Shown: positions 53,345 through 63,367, numbered from the stretch's first letter. The stretch: 64,000 nt of DNA from an uncultured Bacteroidales bacterium (GCA_900319485.1 ONOQ01000002.1:85784-149783), one strand, 5' to 3'. Translations and numbers: made by a program. Notes: generated by a model not told the origin, from the letters alone.

Positions 53345-54573
53345 GGTGCGGCGCTGCTCCTTCCGGAGTTAAATATGCCCTCAGAAGGTCTTCCGGGCAG
53401 GTTGCCTGGTGCGCCCTTTCAATTGGCGCAGGCACCCGCGACGAAGCCGGGTTCCCCGCCGGCATAGCCCATTTTACGGAGCACAATATATTCAGGGGCA
53501 CTTCCCGCAAGAGCGCCAAGGTTATTAGTTCATACCTCGACCGCCTTGGCGGGGAACTGAACGCCTTCACCACCAAGGAGGAGATAGTGCTTCACGCAAC
53601 CGTCCTGAGGGAGGATCTCCCCAAGGCCATCGGCCTTCTTTTCGAACTTGCCACGGACTCCGTTTTCCCGGAGGACGAGATTGAGACGGAGCGCGGCGTG
53701 GTGCTTGACGAGATAATCTCCTACAAGGATAACCCCGCAGAGGATGTCTACGATAAGTTTGAGTCCATGCTCTTTGAGGGCCATCCGCTCTCAACGCCAA
53801 TCCTTGGGACATCGGCCTCCGTCAAAAAGATAAAGCCGGATATGCTCCGCCGCTTTGTCCGGGAGAAGTTCATCCCCTCCCGCATGGCCCTTTCCGTCGT
53901 GGCCGATATTGACCTTCAGAGGCTTGAAAAGGTGGTTTTGAAGCAGACGGGGAAGACCTTTTCCGGAGCATTTGCCCGGACAGGGTTGCGAAGCAACGCG
54001 GAGGAAAAGGTCTTCCCCGTCCGTTTTAACAAGGTCCTGGACAAGCATAACCACGAGGTAAATGCCGTGATAGGAGGCCTGGCGCCGTCGCTGTATGAGA
54101 TGCCGGAGCGGCTCATTGCGGCAATGCTGTGCAACATCCTTGGCGGGCCGGCGTCCAATTCACTTCTGAATGCCGAACTCCGTGAAAGACGCGGATGGGT
54201 GTACGGGATTGAGTGTAATTATACCCAGTATGCAGATACCGGGGTGGTTGCCATATCCTTTGGCTGCGACAAGCCGAATCTTGATAACTGCCTGAAGGCC
54301 ATTGATAAGATCCTTGCAGGGCTGCGGGAAAAACCGCTTTCCGATGCACGCCTGAAAGCATACCGGAAACAACTTCTTGGGCAACTTGCCATCAGTTCCG
54401 AGGCCGGCGAGGCCCAGTGCCTGTCCCTTGGAAAGAGTATGCTTGCATGGGGTGAAGTCATGACATCGGCCAAAACCCGCAGCATAATTGACTCCATTAC
54501 CGCAGAGCAGCTCCAGGCCATGGCCGTAAGGCTGTTCTCTCCGGAGAAACTCTCCTCCTTAATATACCTTTAA
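53323..54573 (+). CDS. M16 family metallopeptidase
   Basis: 416 residues with both M16 halves. The inverted zinc motif is HFTEH (in GIAHFTEHNIFRGT, near residue 49) with the third ligand glutamate in ETERGVVLDEI; the second half has RRGWVYGIECNY, the conserved RY-like substrate segment. No signal peptide. Cuts peptides in a closed chamber; family members also process presequences. Residues ~209-233 are encoded by a 76-bp block with perfect 19-bp inverted arms, likely an in-frame insertion in the linker. Confidence 0.92.
   Translation: MAEGEKIRCGAAPSGVKYALRRSSGQVAWCALSIGAGTRDEAGFPAGIAHFTEHNIFRGTSRKSAKVISSYLDRLGGELNAFTTKEEIVLHATVLREDLPKAIGLLFELATDSVFPEDEIETERGVVLDEIISYKDNPAEDVYDKFESMLFEGHPLSTPILGTSASVKKIKPDMLRRFVREKFIPSRMALSVVADIDLQRLEKVVLKQTGKTFSGAFARTGLRSNAEEKVFPVRFNKVLDKHNHEVNAVIGGLAPSLYEMPERLIAAMLCNILGGPASNSLLNAELRERRGWVYGIECNYTQYADTGVVAISFGCDKPNLDNCLKAIDKILAGLREKPLSDARLKAYRKQLLGQLAISSEAGEAQCLSLGKSMLAWGEVMTSAKTRSIIDSITAEQLQAMAVRLFSPEKLSSLIYL
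53946..54021. repeat. Inverted repeat block inside the M16 gene
   Basis: GACGGGGAAGACCTTTTCC (53946-53964) and GGAAAAGGTCTTCCCCGTC (54003-54021) are perfect 19-bp inverted arms around 38 bases that contain a further small palindrome (GTTGCGAAGCAAC). Confidence 0.85.
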
Positions 54574-54584
54574 CCCTTCCGGGC

Positions 54585-54636
54585 CGCTGGTAACCTAAAA
54601 GAGGCTGTTTTACGGTAATTAGCTGCCCTATCGGAC
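54585..54636. repeat. Intergenic GGTTACCAGC-type repeat, reverse orientation
   Basis: The reverse complement reads GGGCAGCTAATTACCG...GGTTACCAGCGGCCC, matching the tandem copies at 58216-58312. Confidence 0.65.
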
Positions 54637-54664
54637 AAAAAAAGGGTGACCAGAGCGGTCACCC
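54637..54664 (-). terminator. Terminator after the DUF3127 gene
   Basis: GGGTGACC-AGAGC-GGTCACCC with a run of seven A on the left, which is a T-run for the minus-strand transcript. Confidence 0.8.
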
Positions 54665-54672
54665 TAAAAGAT

Positions 54673-55095
54673 TCAGAACGGAAGGTCTTCTTCCTCCGGG
54701 CTTTCTCCCGGCATATCGTCCAGCGTAGGAGCCGGAGCATGTTCAAACGCCGGGGGCGGAGCCGGTGCGGCGTGAACCTGAGGTGCTGCGGGAGCAGCGG
54801 GAGCCGCTGTGGGCTGGCCGGCAGGAGCGATGCGCCAGATCTGGAGGTCATTGTACCAGCGGCCGTTGAATTCACGGCTTCTGATGTTGAAAGAAATCCT
54901 GATACGGTCTCCAATCTGGTACTTGTCCAGTTCTGCCACCTTGTCCTGGCCGAAAGCCGTGAAACAGGCCTGCGCGGTGTAATTGCCGTCAGGGTATTCC
55001 AGGATGAACTCCTGTTTTGCCCAGGCGCCGCGTGCCGACGTTCCCTGCTGCGAGGCCAACTTGTGCCTCAGCGTTCCTTCCAGTTCAAGTGCCAT
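54673..55095 (-). CDS. DUF3127 protein with SSB-like tail
   Basis: 140 residues. The first ~90 (MALELEGTLRHKLASQQG, WAKQEFILEYPDGNY, FTAFGQDKVAELDKYQIGD, WYNDLQIWRI) match DUF3127, an OB-fold family typical of Bacteroidota. A Pro/Ala linker leads to an acidic end, EEEDLPF, closely resembling the protein-binding tip of single-stranded DNA-binding proteins. A DNA-binding role with partner recruitment by the tail is inferred. Lies next to the FKBP gene and is read in the same direction. Confidence 0.85.
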   Translation of the reverse strand: MALELEGTLRHKLASQQGTSARGAWAKQEFILEYPDGNYTAQACFTAFGQDKVAELDKYQIGDRIRISFNIRSREFNGRWYNDLQIWRIAPAGQPTAAPAAPAAPQVHAAPAPPPAFEHAPAPTLDDMPGESPEEEDLPF

Positions 55096-55096
55096 A

Positions 55097-55840
55097 CTAT
55101 TTCTCTTTCTCTACGTAGGGGTGAACCTCAAGGAGGTCTACGTCAAAGATAAGGGTGGAGTTGGGGCCGATGTTACGGGGACCACGCTCACCGTAAGCGA
55201 GGTTTGCAGGGATCACGAGGGTGATCTTGCCGCCTTCACCGACGAGTTTCATACCCTCGGTCCAGCCGCGGATGACGCGGTTGAGGGAGAACTCGATACC
55301 TTCGTTGGCGTCAAACTCCTTGCCGTCGATAAGGGTACCGCGATAGTTCACCTTCACGGTGTCACGGTCAGAGACAGCCTTTACCTCGGAGCCGCTGTCC
55401 TGGATGAGGTAAACGATACCGGAAGCGGTGGAGTCTGCGCTGTTCTTCACATAGAAGTCCTTGCGGAAAGCGTCGCCTTTCTCCTTGTTCAGGGCGCCTT
55501 CGTAAGCGGAACGCTTGCGGAGGAACTCGTTGATGATCATATTCATATTTGAAGGATCAATCTTGAACTGCTTTACGAACACGGAGTCCATAGGCTCACC
55601 CTCCTTTGCGTTGAGGGCGTCTGCCATACCTTTGCGTACCTGGGCCATATTGAGGTCACCGAAGCCGTTCTGGGTCATGACAAGACCGAAGTTAACACCG
55701 AGGAGGTAAGAAGTGGTGTCAATCTGGCCCTTGCCCGGGAGAAGGTCACGAACTTCCTTTGAGCCCTCCACCTTGGGAGAACCGCAAGCCATCAGCATAG
55801 CGGCTGCGCCGGCGATGGCAAGAATCTTAGAAATCTTCAT
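55097..55840 (-). CDS. FKBP-type peptidyl-prolyl isomerase, lipoprotein
   Basis: 247 residues from the ATG at 55840, giving the signal MKISKILAIAGAAAMLMACG; a start at 55870 would spoil it. N-terminal helical dimerisation region (SYLLGVNFGLVMTQNGFG), as in FkpA/Mip, then the FKBP domain: VKVNYRGTLIDGKEFDAN, VIRGWTEGMKLVGEGGKI, IPANLAYGERG, LIFDVDLLEV. Assists folding of proteins in the periplasm. The -7 box lies 59 bases upstream. Confidence 0.94.
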   Translation of the reverse strand: MKISKILAIAGAAAMLMACGSPKVEGSKEVRDLLPGKGQIDTTSYLLGVNFGLVMTQNGFGDLNMAQVRKGMADALNAKEGEPMDSVFVKQFKIDPSNMNMIINEFLRKRSAYEGALNKEKGDAFRKDFYVKNSADSTASGIVYLIQDSGSEVKAVSDRDTVKVNYRGTLIDGKEFDANEGIEFSLNRVIRGWTEGMKLVGEGGKITLVIPANLAYGERGPRNIGPNSTLIFDVDLLEVHPYVEKEK

Positions 55841-55899
55841 TTTATCAATTGTTTTTAAGTAAAATTTCAAACAATGTAAGCTATTAAGCGCTCAACCTG

Positions 55900-55907
55900 C
55901 AAATATA
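55900..55907 (-). promoter_or_regulatory. -7 promoter box for the FKBP gene
   Basis: TATATTTG on the minus strand, 59 bases before the ATG. Confidence 0.55.
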
Positions 55908-56030
55908 CAAAACTTTTGGAACAATTCATAGATAATTGCGACGAGCGGCAAAAATAGGCGCTGAACAGCATTTTTATTTGGTTTTTACATTTATTATGAT
56001 TAATTTTATGCAACCACATTGATAAGGCAA

Positions 56031-58206
56031 ATGCCAATAGATCCCAATATTCTTCACTCCAAGCTGAAGACCTTCTTCGGCTGGGATGCCTTCAAGGGTG
56101 ATCAACTGGATATTATCACTCATCTTATTGAAGGCGGGAACGCTTTTGTGCTTATGCCCACCGGCGGCGGCAAGTCCCTGTGCTACCAGATGCCTGCCCT
56201 GGTGATGGAGGGCACCGCCATAGTCATCTCCCCGCTCATAGCCCTGATGAAGAATCAGGTGGACGCCATCCGCGGCTTCGAATCCTCGGAGGAAGGGATT
56301 GCGCATTTCCTCAATTCGTCCCTCAGCCGGGTAGAGACCGCCCAGGTACAGGAGGACCTCCTGAGAGGCGTCACAAAACTCCTGTACGTTGCCCCGGAAT
56401 CCCTTACCAAGGAAGAGAACATAGCCCTTCTCAAGAGCATCAAGATATCCTTCTATGCCGTGGATGAAGCCCACTGCATTTCAGAATGGGGCCACGATTT
56501 CCGTCCGGAATACCGCAAGATCGCCCGCTCCGGTGATTGCCCTTACCGCTACGGCAACGCCAAAGGTCCAGAGTGACATCCTCAAGAACCTCCGCATCCA
56601 GGATGCAACCGTGTTCAAGAGTTCCTTCAATCGGCCCAATCTCTATTATGAGGTAAGGGACAAGGTGGAGCCGGAAAAGGACATAATCCGTTTCATCCGC
56701 CAGAATCCCGGCAAGAGCGGCATAATCTACTGCCTCAGCCGCAAGAAGGTGGAGGAACTGGCGCAACTCCTTGCCATAAACGGCATCAGGGCCCTCCCGT
56801 ATCACGCCGGCCTGGATGCGAAGACAAGGGCCGATAACCAGGACAAGTTCCTGATGGAGGAGATAGACGTAATTGTTGCAACCATCGCCTTTGGTATGGG
56901 CATAGATAAGCAGAACGTCCGTTTTGTCATCCATTATGACATCCCCAAGAGCATAGAGGGTTATTACCAGGAAACCGGCCGCGCCGGCCGTGACGGCCAG
57001 GAAGGCACCTGCATCACATACTACAGTTACAAGGACATCCAGAAACTGGAGAAGTTCATGCAGGGAAAGCCCGTGGCGGAGCAGGAGATAGGAAAGCAAC
57101 TCCTCAAGGAAACCGTGGCTTACGCAGAGTCCAGCCAATGCCGCCGCAAACTCCTCCTCAACTACTTTGGAGAGGATTATACCCAGGATAACTGCGGCGC
57201 CTGTGACAACTGCCTGCATCCCAAGGTGCGCTTCGACGGCCATGAAGAGATGTGCCTTGTCATTGAACTCATAGAGTCCCTCAAGGAGCATTTCAAACTG
57301 GAGCACCTTACCGGCATCCTTGCCGGGGAGGCCAGCGCAATGATAAAGTCTTATCAGCACGACCAACTGCCGCTGTTCGGCGCCGGCAAGGACCATGACC
57401 AGCGCTTCTGGGCTGCCGTAATCCACCAGGGCCTCATTCTCCACTTCCTTGAAAAAGACATTGAGAACTACGGCCTCATTTCGGTGACAGACGCCGGCCT
57501 TGAGTTCTTCCTGCATCCTAAGGAACTTATGCTGGTGGAGGACCGCACGTTCTCAGAAGGTGAAGATGACGACGAAGAAGACGCCGCTGCGGTTCGCGGT
57601 GGCGGCGGCGGAGACCAGGTGCTTCTGGCTATGCTCAAGGACCTTCGCAAGGACGTTGCCCGCAAGATGAGGGTCCAGCCCTGGGTGGTGTTCAGCGATC
57701 CTTCGCTGGAAGACATGACCATAGTGTATCCTCTCACCCTCAAGGAACTCTCGGAAAAGTGCCAGGGCGTAGGTGAAGGCAAGGCCCGCAAATTCGGCCA
57801 GCCGTTCATTGATCTCATTGCAAAATACGTTGAGGAGAATGAGATTGAAAGGCCGGACGATTTTGTGGTAAAGAGCGTCGCGTCCAAGTCCGGCAACAAG
57901 GTGTATATCATCCAGTCCATAGACCGTAAACTCCCTCTGGAAGACATTGCAAGGGCCAAGGACCTTGATATGGATCAGCTTCTAACGGAAATGGAGGCCA
58001 TAGTGAGCACCGGCACAAGGCTCAACCTCGGCTATTATATCTCAGAAAACCTTGATCCTGAGGTTGTTCAGGAACTCTACGACTGGTTCAAGAATGACGC
58101 CGCATCGGATTCTCTTGCCGATGCCCGCGCGGAATTATCGGCCGATTACGAGGACATCGAAATTCGCCTGGTAAGGCTGAAATTCCTCTGCGAGGTCGCA
58201 AACTAA
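56031..58206 (+). pseudogene. recQ: recQ (ATP-dependent DNA helicase), frameshifted
   Basis: The first frame (ATG 56031, stop 56576) carries KTFFGWDAFKGDQLDII, LMPTGGGKSLCYQ (Walker A), SPLIALMKNQV and DEAHCISEWGHDFRPEYRKI. The next frame continues from about 56530 with PVIALTATAT, FNRPNLYYEV, the QETGRAGRDG motif VI, zinc cysteines (NCGACDNC), the RQC region and an HRDC domain (ELSEKCQGVGEGKARKFG). Between EYRKI and PVIALTATAT the usual ~10 residues are missing and the frame changes, as if ~23 bases were lost. Everything else is intact and conserved, so either a recent mutation or a sequence error. An acidic stretch (GEDDDEEDAA) and a glycine run lie before the C-terminal domains. Confidence 0.85.
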
Positions 58207-58215
58207 TGCCCGCCG

Positions 58216-58312
58216 GGGCAGCTCATTACCGGAAATATGGCGTTTTACGGTTACCAGCGGCCCAAAGGGCAGCCAGTTACCGGGAAAGGGGCGTTTTACG
58301 GTTACCAGCGGC
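58216..58312. repeat. Two tandem copies of the GGTTACCAGC-type intergenic repeat
   Basis: Copies at 58216-58261 and 58267-58312 share GGGCAGC...(A/G)TTACCGG, GGCGTTTTACGGTTACCAGC. Each can fold, with ACCG...AAA pairing to TTT...CGGT. Lies after recQ; other members at 54585, 63187-63345 and around the IS. Confidence 0.75.
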
Positions 58313-58404
58313 TCAGCAACTGGAGTGGGCGGCTGTTTTGATCACACATGGAGCGGCAAATATATGACAATGTGTCATCGGCACGGATTATCGCAGGATT
58401 TTTG

Positions 58405-58412
58405 TATCTTTG
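58405..58412 (+). promoter_or_regulatory. -7 promoter box
   Basis: TATCTTTG ends six bases before the ATG at 58419. Confidence 0.6.
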
Positions 58413-58418
58413 TGGGCT

Positions 58419-58718
58419 ATGATGAATATTGGATATAACAACAGGTGGTTAAGGCTTGCAAAGGACATAATCTTTGTGGCCCTTGCCGTCTGGATACTTA
58501 CAAGGCACAGCATACTGGCATTCATTATTGGAGCGCTGGGCGCGTTCTGGTATGGGCGTGACGCCTATTTCCAGGCAAAGGCCCTGTGGCAGGAGAAGCA
58601 TTACAAGGCTCCCGAGGCCCCTAAGGACGGCCCCAACACCCAGGCCCCTCAGGATGACGGGAAGGTAACCATTACCAACCTGTCAGATGCCAAGGAAGTG
58701 GATTTTGAGAAAGAATAG
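58419..58718 (+). CDS. Small membrane protein, unknown function
   Basis: 99 residues (or 98 from the second ATG at 58422). One or two membrane segments (DIIFVALAVWILTRHSIL and AFIIGALGAFWYGRDAYF), then a Pro/Lys/Asp-rich cytoplasmic tail. No family recognised. Three bases before the dnaG start codon and probably co-transcribed with it and metG. The promoter position suggests a leaderless message. Confidence 0.65.
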   Translation: MMNIGYNNRWLRLAKDIIFVALAVWILTRHSILAFIIGALGAFWYGRDAYFQAKALWQEKHYKAPEAPKDGPNTQAPQDDGKVTITNLSDAKEVDFEKE

Positions 58719-58721
58719 GAC

Positions 58722-60692
58722 GTGATTCCTAAAGAGACAGTAGATCTTATCCTTGATACCGCCCGGGTAGAGGAGGTTATAGGGGATTTCGTGACGCTTA
58801 AGCGCCGCGGGTCCAGTTATGTGGCCTGCTGTCCTTTCCATAATGAGAAAACCCCGTCTTTCCACGTAACCCCTTCAAAGGGCATCTACAAGTGTTTTGG
58901 CTGCGGTAAGGCCGGAAGCGCAGTGGGGTTCCTGATGGATTATGACCATCTCACATACCCTGAAGCCCTCCGTTACCTTGCAAAAAAATACAATATAGAG
59001 GTAAAGGAAGAGGAAGAGACCGCAGAGCAGATTGCAGCGCGCCAGCGCACGGAAAGCCTTATGGCGGTATCTGAATTTGCCCGTCAGTTCTTCCAAGACC
59101 AGTTAAAGACAGGTGAAGGCCGCGCAGTCGGCTACCGCTATTACCGTGAGCGCGGAATAGAGGACGCCACCATTGAAAAGTGGAGCCTTGGCTGGGCCCC
59201 ATCCGGGAAGGCCACCTTTGTGGAAGCAGCCCGCGCGGCCGGTTACAAGGACGAATTCCTTGTGGCGGCAGGCCTTGCCATCCAGCAGGAAGACGGCACC
59301 CTCATTGACAAGTTCCGTGAAAGGGTGATGTTCCCCATCCACTCCGTGAGCGGACGCGTCATTGCCTACAGCGGCCGTACGCTCAAAAGTGACAACCCCG
59401 CAAAGTACGTAAACTCCCCGGAAACGGAGATTTACATAAAGAGCAGGAATCTCCTTGGAATCTACCTTGCCAAAAGCGAGATAGCAAAGCAGGACTGCTG
59501 CATCCTTGTGGAAGGCAACGTGGACGTTGTGATGATGCACCAGATGGGCATTACCAACGTAGTCGCCTCCTGCGGCACCTCCCTCACGGAGGAGCAGATC
59601 CGCCTCATAAAGCGCTTCACGGAGAACATCACCATCATGTACGACGGCGACAAAGCCGGTCTCCACGCCGCTCTCCGCGCTATAGGGATGATCCTCAAGG
59701 AAGGGATGAACCCCAAGGTGGTGTTCCTCCCTGACGGCGATGACCCGGATTCCTTCTCCCGCAAGCACACGCTGGAGGAGATACGGGAATTCATATCGGC
59801 CCACCAGCAGGATGGCATCGCCTTCAAGACGGACCTTCTCCTGGGAGAGGCCGGCGACGACCCCCTCAAGAAGGCCAACCTCATCAACGAGATAGCGGAT
59901 ACAGTGGCCGATATCCCGGACGCCATCAAGCGCCAGGTGTACGTGGACACCGTTGCCCGCCGCTTCGCAATTGAGGCCGATATTATCCAGGACCGCGTGC
60001 GGAAAACCCGGGAGAATGCCAGGAAGGAGATGCCCGGTCGGGCCGGGCATGACGGCAGAGGACAGGCCGGCGGTCAGGGCAGCGATGAGCGCGTCATGGC
60101 CGACACCGATCGGCCATCTCAAGCCGCAGCGCCAAGAATCGGCAATATAACAGAGCCATCGGAGCGTGAACTTCTAGGCTTCATCCTTCGGCACGGATGC
60201 TCGGAACTGAAGTTTGAGACGGACTCGGAGTTCTATAACCCTGACGGTTCCCAGACCGTAGCGGAATTCATAGACGCCGCCCTTAACGGAGACAACGCCG
60301 CATTCTCAAACCCCGCCTACCAGGCAGCATACAACGCATATTTCGCCCTCTACGACGAAGGCCTGGACCAGGACGGCATAGTGCGTTCACTCCTCAACGG
60401 CGAAGACCGCACCGTTGCCGCGGTGGTGGCAGACCTTGCCACGGAAAAGTATGAACTCACCGTCCATAACTTTTCCGACGCCCTCACCACCACGGATTCC
60501 TGGCTGGTGACCTATGTGCCCCGCGCCATACTTGCCTACCACGACAAACGCCTCCAGGCCCAGCAGGCCGATATTAACCGCCGCCTGGCACAGGCAACCC
60601 CGGAAGAGGCCACACAGCTTCTGACGGAACTGAGCAGCATCAATGCCCTCAAGAAGACCATCAACATAAAACTTGGAAGAATAAAGAAATGA
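58722..60692 (+). CDS. dnaG: DNA primase
   Basis: 656 residues from a GTG start, three bases after the previous stop. Zinc-binding [13 protein letters not shown] and [18 protein letters not shown] polymerase domain NVIGFGGR-like region ([13 protein letters not shown]), [20 protein letters not shown] with the acidic residues and [20 protein letters not shown]. Makes RNA primers for replication. Residues ~436-467 (starting MPGRAGHDG, ending DTDRPSQ) are encoded by two facing palindromic repeats at the junction with the C-terminal helicase-binding domain, apparently an in-frame insertion tolerated in a linker. Confidence 0.96.
   Translation: MIPKETVDLILDTARVEEVIGDFVTLKRRGSSYVACCPFHNEKTPSFHVTPSKGIYKCFGCGKAGSAVGFLMDYDHLTYPEALRYLAKKYNIEVKEEEETAEQIAARQRTESLMAVSEFARQFFQDQLKTGEGRAVGYRYYRERGIEDATIEKWSLGWAPSGKATFVEAARAAGYKDEFLVAAGLAIQQEDGTLIDKFRERVMFPIHSVSGRVIAYSGRTLKSDNPAKYVNSPETEIYIKSRNLLGIYLAKSEIAKQDCCILVEGNVDVVMMHQMGITNVVASCGTSLTEEQIRLIKRFTENITIMYDGDKAGLHAALRAIGMILKEGMNPKVVFLPDGDDPDSFSRKHTLEEIREFISAHQQDGIAFKTDLLLGEAGDDPLKKANLINEIADTVADIPDAIKRQVYVDTVARRFAIEADIIQDRVRKTRENARKEMPGRAGHDGRGQAGGQGSDERVMADTDRPSQAAAPRIGNITEPSERELLGFILRHGCSELKFETDSEFYNPDGSQTVAEFIDAALNGDNAAFSNPAYQAAYNAYFALYDEGLDQDGIVRSLLNGEDRTVAAVVADLATEKYELTVHNFSDALTTTDSWLVTYVPRAILAYHDKRLQAQQADINRRLAQATPEEATQLLTELSSINALKKTINIKLGRIKK
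60027..60120. repeat. Pair of GTCAT-type palindromes inside dnaG
   Basis: Unit 1 (60027-60053) starts GAGATGCCCGG and ends CCGGGCATGAC; unit 2 (60093-60120) starts GTCATGGCCGA and ends TCGGCCATCTC. They face each other across 39 bases, the same arrangement as in the permease gene. Confidence 0.8.
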
Positions 60693-62875
60693 GCAGTTAC
60701 AAAAGAACCCTGGTGACCTGCGCGCTCCCCTATGCCAACGGTCCCGTACATATCGGCCATCTTGCCGGTGCCTACATCCCCGGAGACATCTATGTCCGTT
60801 ATCTCCGAATGCGCGGGGAAGACGTGGTGTTTGTGTGCGGATCCGATGAACACGGCGTTCCCATCACCATCAAGGCCAAGGACCAGGGCGTAACTCCCCA
60901 GGATATTGTGGACAAGTACCACAAAATAATGAAGGACGCCTTCACGGGCCTCGGAATCAATTTTGACATCTATTCCCGTACGTCCTCCGAAGTTCACGCA
61001 AAGAACGCCTCCGAGTTCTTCCGTAAACTCTATGACCAGGCCGATTTCATCACCCAGGAATCTGAGCAGCTCTATGACGAGCAGGCAAAGATGTTCCTCA
61101 CTGACCGCCTCATAGAGGGTACCTGCCCCAAGTGCGGCAACCCCCACGCTTACGGTGACCAGTGCGAGAAATGCGGCTGCACCCTCTCCCCGGAAGAACT
61201 TCTGGAGCCAAAATCCAGGCTCTCCGGCAGCGCTCCCGTGAAGAAAAAGACCAAGCACTGGTACCTTCCCCTTGACAAGTACGAGCCCTGGCTCCGTGAC
61301 TGGATCCTGGAGCAGCACAAGGAGTGGAAGACCAATGTCTACGGCCAGTGCAAGAGTTGGCTGGACGGCGGCCTGCAGCCCCGTGCCGTCACCCGTGACC
61401 TTGACTGGGGCGTTCCCGTTCCGGTAGAGGGTGCAGAGGGCAAGGTGCTGTATGTGTGGTTCGACGCCCCCATCGGCTATATTTCCAACACCAAGGAACT
61501 CCTGCCTCAGAGTTGGGAGAAGTGGTGGAAGGATCCTGAGACGCGTCTGGTGCATTTTATCGGCAAGGATAACATTGTGTTCCACTGCATCGTGTTCCCT
61601 TCAATGCTGAAGGCCGAGGGAACGTATATCCTTCCGGACAATGTCCCTTCCAACGAGTTCCTTAACCTTGAGGGTGACAAGATATCCACGTCACGCAACT
61701 GGGCCGTGTGGGTTAATGAATACGAGGAGCAGTTCCCGGGCTGCGAGGACGTGATGCGTTATGTCCTCACCGCCAATGCCCCCGAGACCAAGGACAATGA
61801 CTTCACCTGGAAGGACTTCCAGGCACGCAATAACTCTGAACTTCTGGCAGTATTCGGAAACTTCGTGAACCGCGCCGTGGTGCTCACGCATAAGTACTTC
61901 GGCGGCGCAGTTCCTGAGAACAAAAAGCCGGAAGCAATTGATAAGGAGACGCTTGAGGCCCTTAAGCCCTGCCGTGAGGCCCTTGAGAAATACATTGAGA
62001 CTTTCCACTTCAGGGAGGCCCTGAAGGAGGCTATGAACATGGCACGTATCGGCAACAAATACATCTCCGACATGGAACCCTGGAAGATTGCCAAGGAGGA
62101 TATGGACCGCTGCGCCAGCATCCTTTACACCTGCCTTCAGATCTGTGCCGATCTAGCAATTGCCTTCGAGCCCTTCACTCCGTTCAGTGCCCAGAAACTG
62201 AGGGACATCCTGAAAGTTGGCGTAAACGCCGGCTGGGACTACCGCGCCGGTGAAGGCACCCCCACCGTCAACTTCTACAAGGAAGGTGAAGGCAAGGCTG
62301 TGCATACGGTGGCCGCGTCATCCCTGGCCCCGACCGGGGATCTCACCCTGTCCTGGGACATGCTGGGTAACGCAGAACTGCTGCCGGCCGGGCATCAACT
62401 TGGAGAGGCGGTGCTGCTGTTCCGTAAGATTGAGGACGCAGAGATCGATGCCCAGATTGCAAGGCTTGAGGCCATCAAGAAGGCCCGTGAGGAGGCCGAG
62501 GCCGCAAAGGCCGCTGCAGAAGCTGCTAAGAAGATTGAACCGCAGAAGCCGGAGGTCACCTTCGAGCAGTTTGGTGCAATGGATATCCGCACGGCTACGG
62601 TTCTGGCTGCAGAGCGCGTTCCAAAGACGGATAAACTTCTCAAACTCACTATTGATACCGGCATTGACCAGCGCACAATTGTGTCCGGCATTGCAGAGTA
62701 CTATTCTCCGGAAGATATGGTGGGTAAGCAGATCTGCATCCTTGCGAACCTTGCTCCCCGCGTGATCCGCGGCATAGAGTCAAAGGGTATGATCCTTATG
62801 GCAAAGCAGGGTGACGGCAAGATGCGCTTCATCACCCCGCAGGAGGCCGTTGTGAATGGCGCCCAGATAGGTTAA
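60689..62875 (+). CDS. metG: Methionyl-tRNA synthetase with C-terminal tRNA-binding domain
   Basis: 728 residues, overlapping dnaG by four bases. Class I signature [20 protein letters not shown] (HIGH), zinc knuckle CPKCG...CEKCGC, KMSKS-type loop as DKISTSRN, and anticodon domain. After a lysine/alanine-rich linker ([20 protein letters not shown]) comes a C-terminal OB fold ([20 protein letters not shown]) that binds tRNA. Residues ~544-552 (SSLAPTGDL) derive from a palindromic repeat unit. Essential for translation. Confidence 0.97.
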   Translation: MSSYKRTLVTCALPYANGPVHIGHLAGAYIPGDIYVRYLRMRGEDVVFVCGSDEHGVPITIKAKDQGVTPQDIVDKYHKIMKDAFTGLGINFDIYSRTSSEVHAKNASEFFRKLYDQADFITQESEQLYDEQAKMFLTDRLIEGTCPKCGNPHAYGDQCEKCGCTLSPEELLEPKSRLSGSAPVKKKTKHWYLPLDKYEPWLRDWILEQHKEWKTNVYGQCKSWLDGGLQPRAVTRDLDWGVPVPVEGAEGKVLYVWFDAPIGYISNTKELLPQSWEKWWKDPETRLVHFIGKDNIVFHCIVFPSMLKAEGTYILPDNVPSNEFLNLEGDKISTSRNWAVWVNEYEEQFPGCEDVMRYVLTANAPETKDNDFTWKDFQARNNSELLAVFGNFVNRAVVLTHKYFGGAVPENKKPEAIDKETLEALKPCREALEKYIETFHFREALKEAMNMARIGNKYISDMEPWKIAKEDMDRCASILYTCLQICADLAIAFEPFTPFSAQKLRDILKVGVNAGWDYRAGEGTPTVNFYKEGEGKAVHTVAASSLAPTGDLTLSWDMLGNAELLPAGHQLGEAVLLFRKIEDAEIDAQIARLEAIKKAREEAEAAKAAAEAAKKIEPQKPEVTFEQFGAMDIRTATVLAAERVPKTDKLLKLTIDTGIDQRTIVSGIAEYYSPEDMVGKQICILANLAPRVIRGIESKGMILMAKQGDGKMRFITPQEAVVNGAQIG
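62317..62344. repeat. GTCAT-type palindrome inside metG
   Basis: 28 bases starting GTCATCCCTGGCC and ending CCGGGGATCTC, in frame. Confidence 0.7.
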
Positions 62876-62888
62876 CGCCGGGAGGTAA

Positions 62889-63104
62889 TTACTGAAGGGC
62901 CTTGACGTCTTCTGGCGTCAGGCCCGTTTTTGTGCATATTTCCTGCACGGAAGAGCCATTTTTAATCATAGCGACTGCCAGCTTCACCTGATTCAAGGCT
63001 TCAGCCCTGCCTTCGGCTTTCCCTTGCTTCCGGGCAAAGGCTTCTGTTGCCATACGGTCAATTTCTGTCCACATAATACTATCGTAATTTTGTCTTTCCG
63101 TCAC
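62889..63104 (-). pseudogene. C-terminal remnant of an Rpn-type (PD-(D/E)XK) transposase/nuclease protein
   Basis: About 70 residues: a helical ARKQGKAEGRAEALNQ segment followed by AVAMIKNGSSVQEICTKTGL and TPEDVKAL, the ending usual in Rpn/YhgA-like recombination-promoting nucleases of Bacteroidota. The ~200-residue nuclease part is absent. A possible GTG start at 63104 follows a TATCTTTG box (63108-63115, minus strand) by three bases, so a short leaderless peptide could still be made. Confidence 0.6.
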
Positions 63105-63186
63105 TGTCAAAGATAATGTGTTTTTTAGAAATCTCCAATTAGTTCATATTCATTCCTTTATGCTCCTTACGTTTGAGAACTGAGGG

Positions 63187-63345
63187 TTAGGGCAGTTCAT
63201 TACCGTTTCCAGGCCGATTTTCGGTTACGGGCAGCCCAAAGGGCAGCTGGTGACACAAAAATGGCCATTTTCGTGTTACGCGCTGCCCTGAAGCACAGCT
63301 AGGGCAACAAAAACAGGCATTTTTGTGTCCGTGGCTGGTCCTTGC
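63187..63345. repeat. Cluster of intergenic palindromic repeats
   Basis: Three successive related units: GGGCAGTTCATTACCG...TTTTCGGTTACGGGCAGCCC, then GGGCAGCTGGTGACAC...TTTTCGTGTTACGCGCTGCCC, then AGGGCAACAAAAACAGGCATTTTTGTGTCC. The last closely matches the sequence reconstructed across the ISL3 insertion at 7.65/9.49 kb. Confidence 0.7.
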
Positions 63346-63367
63346 CCGCCAAGTGACAAATCCCTCC

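Noticed and set aside
56455-56640. Programmed frameshift producing full-length RecQ
   Set aside because: No slippery heptamer or downstream pseudoknot at the junction, and bases coding for about ten residues are absent, so frameshifting alone would not restore the protein.
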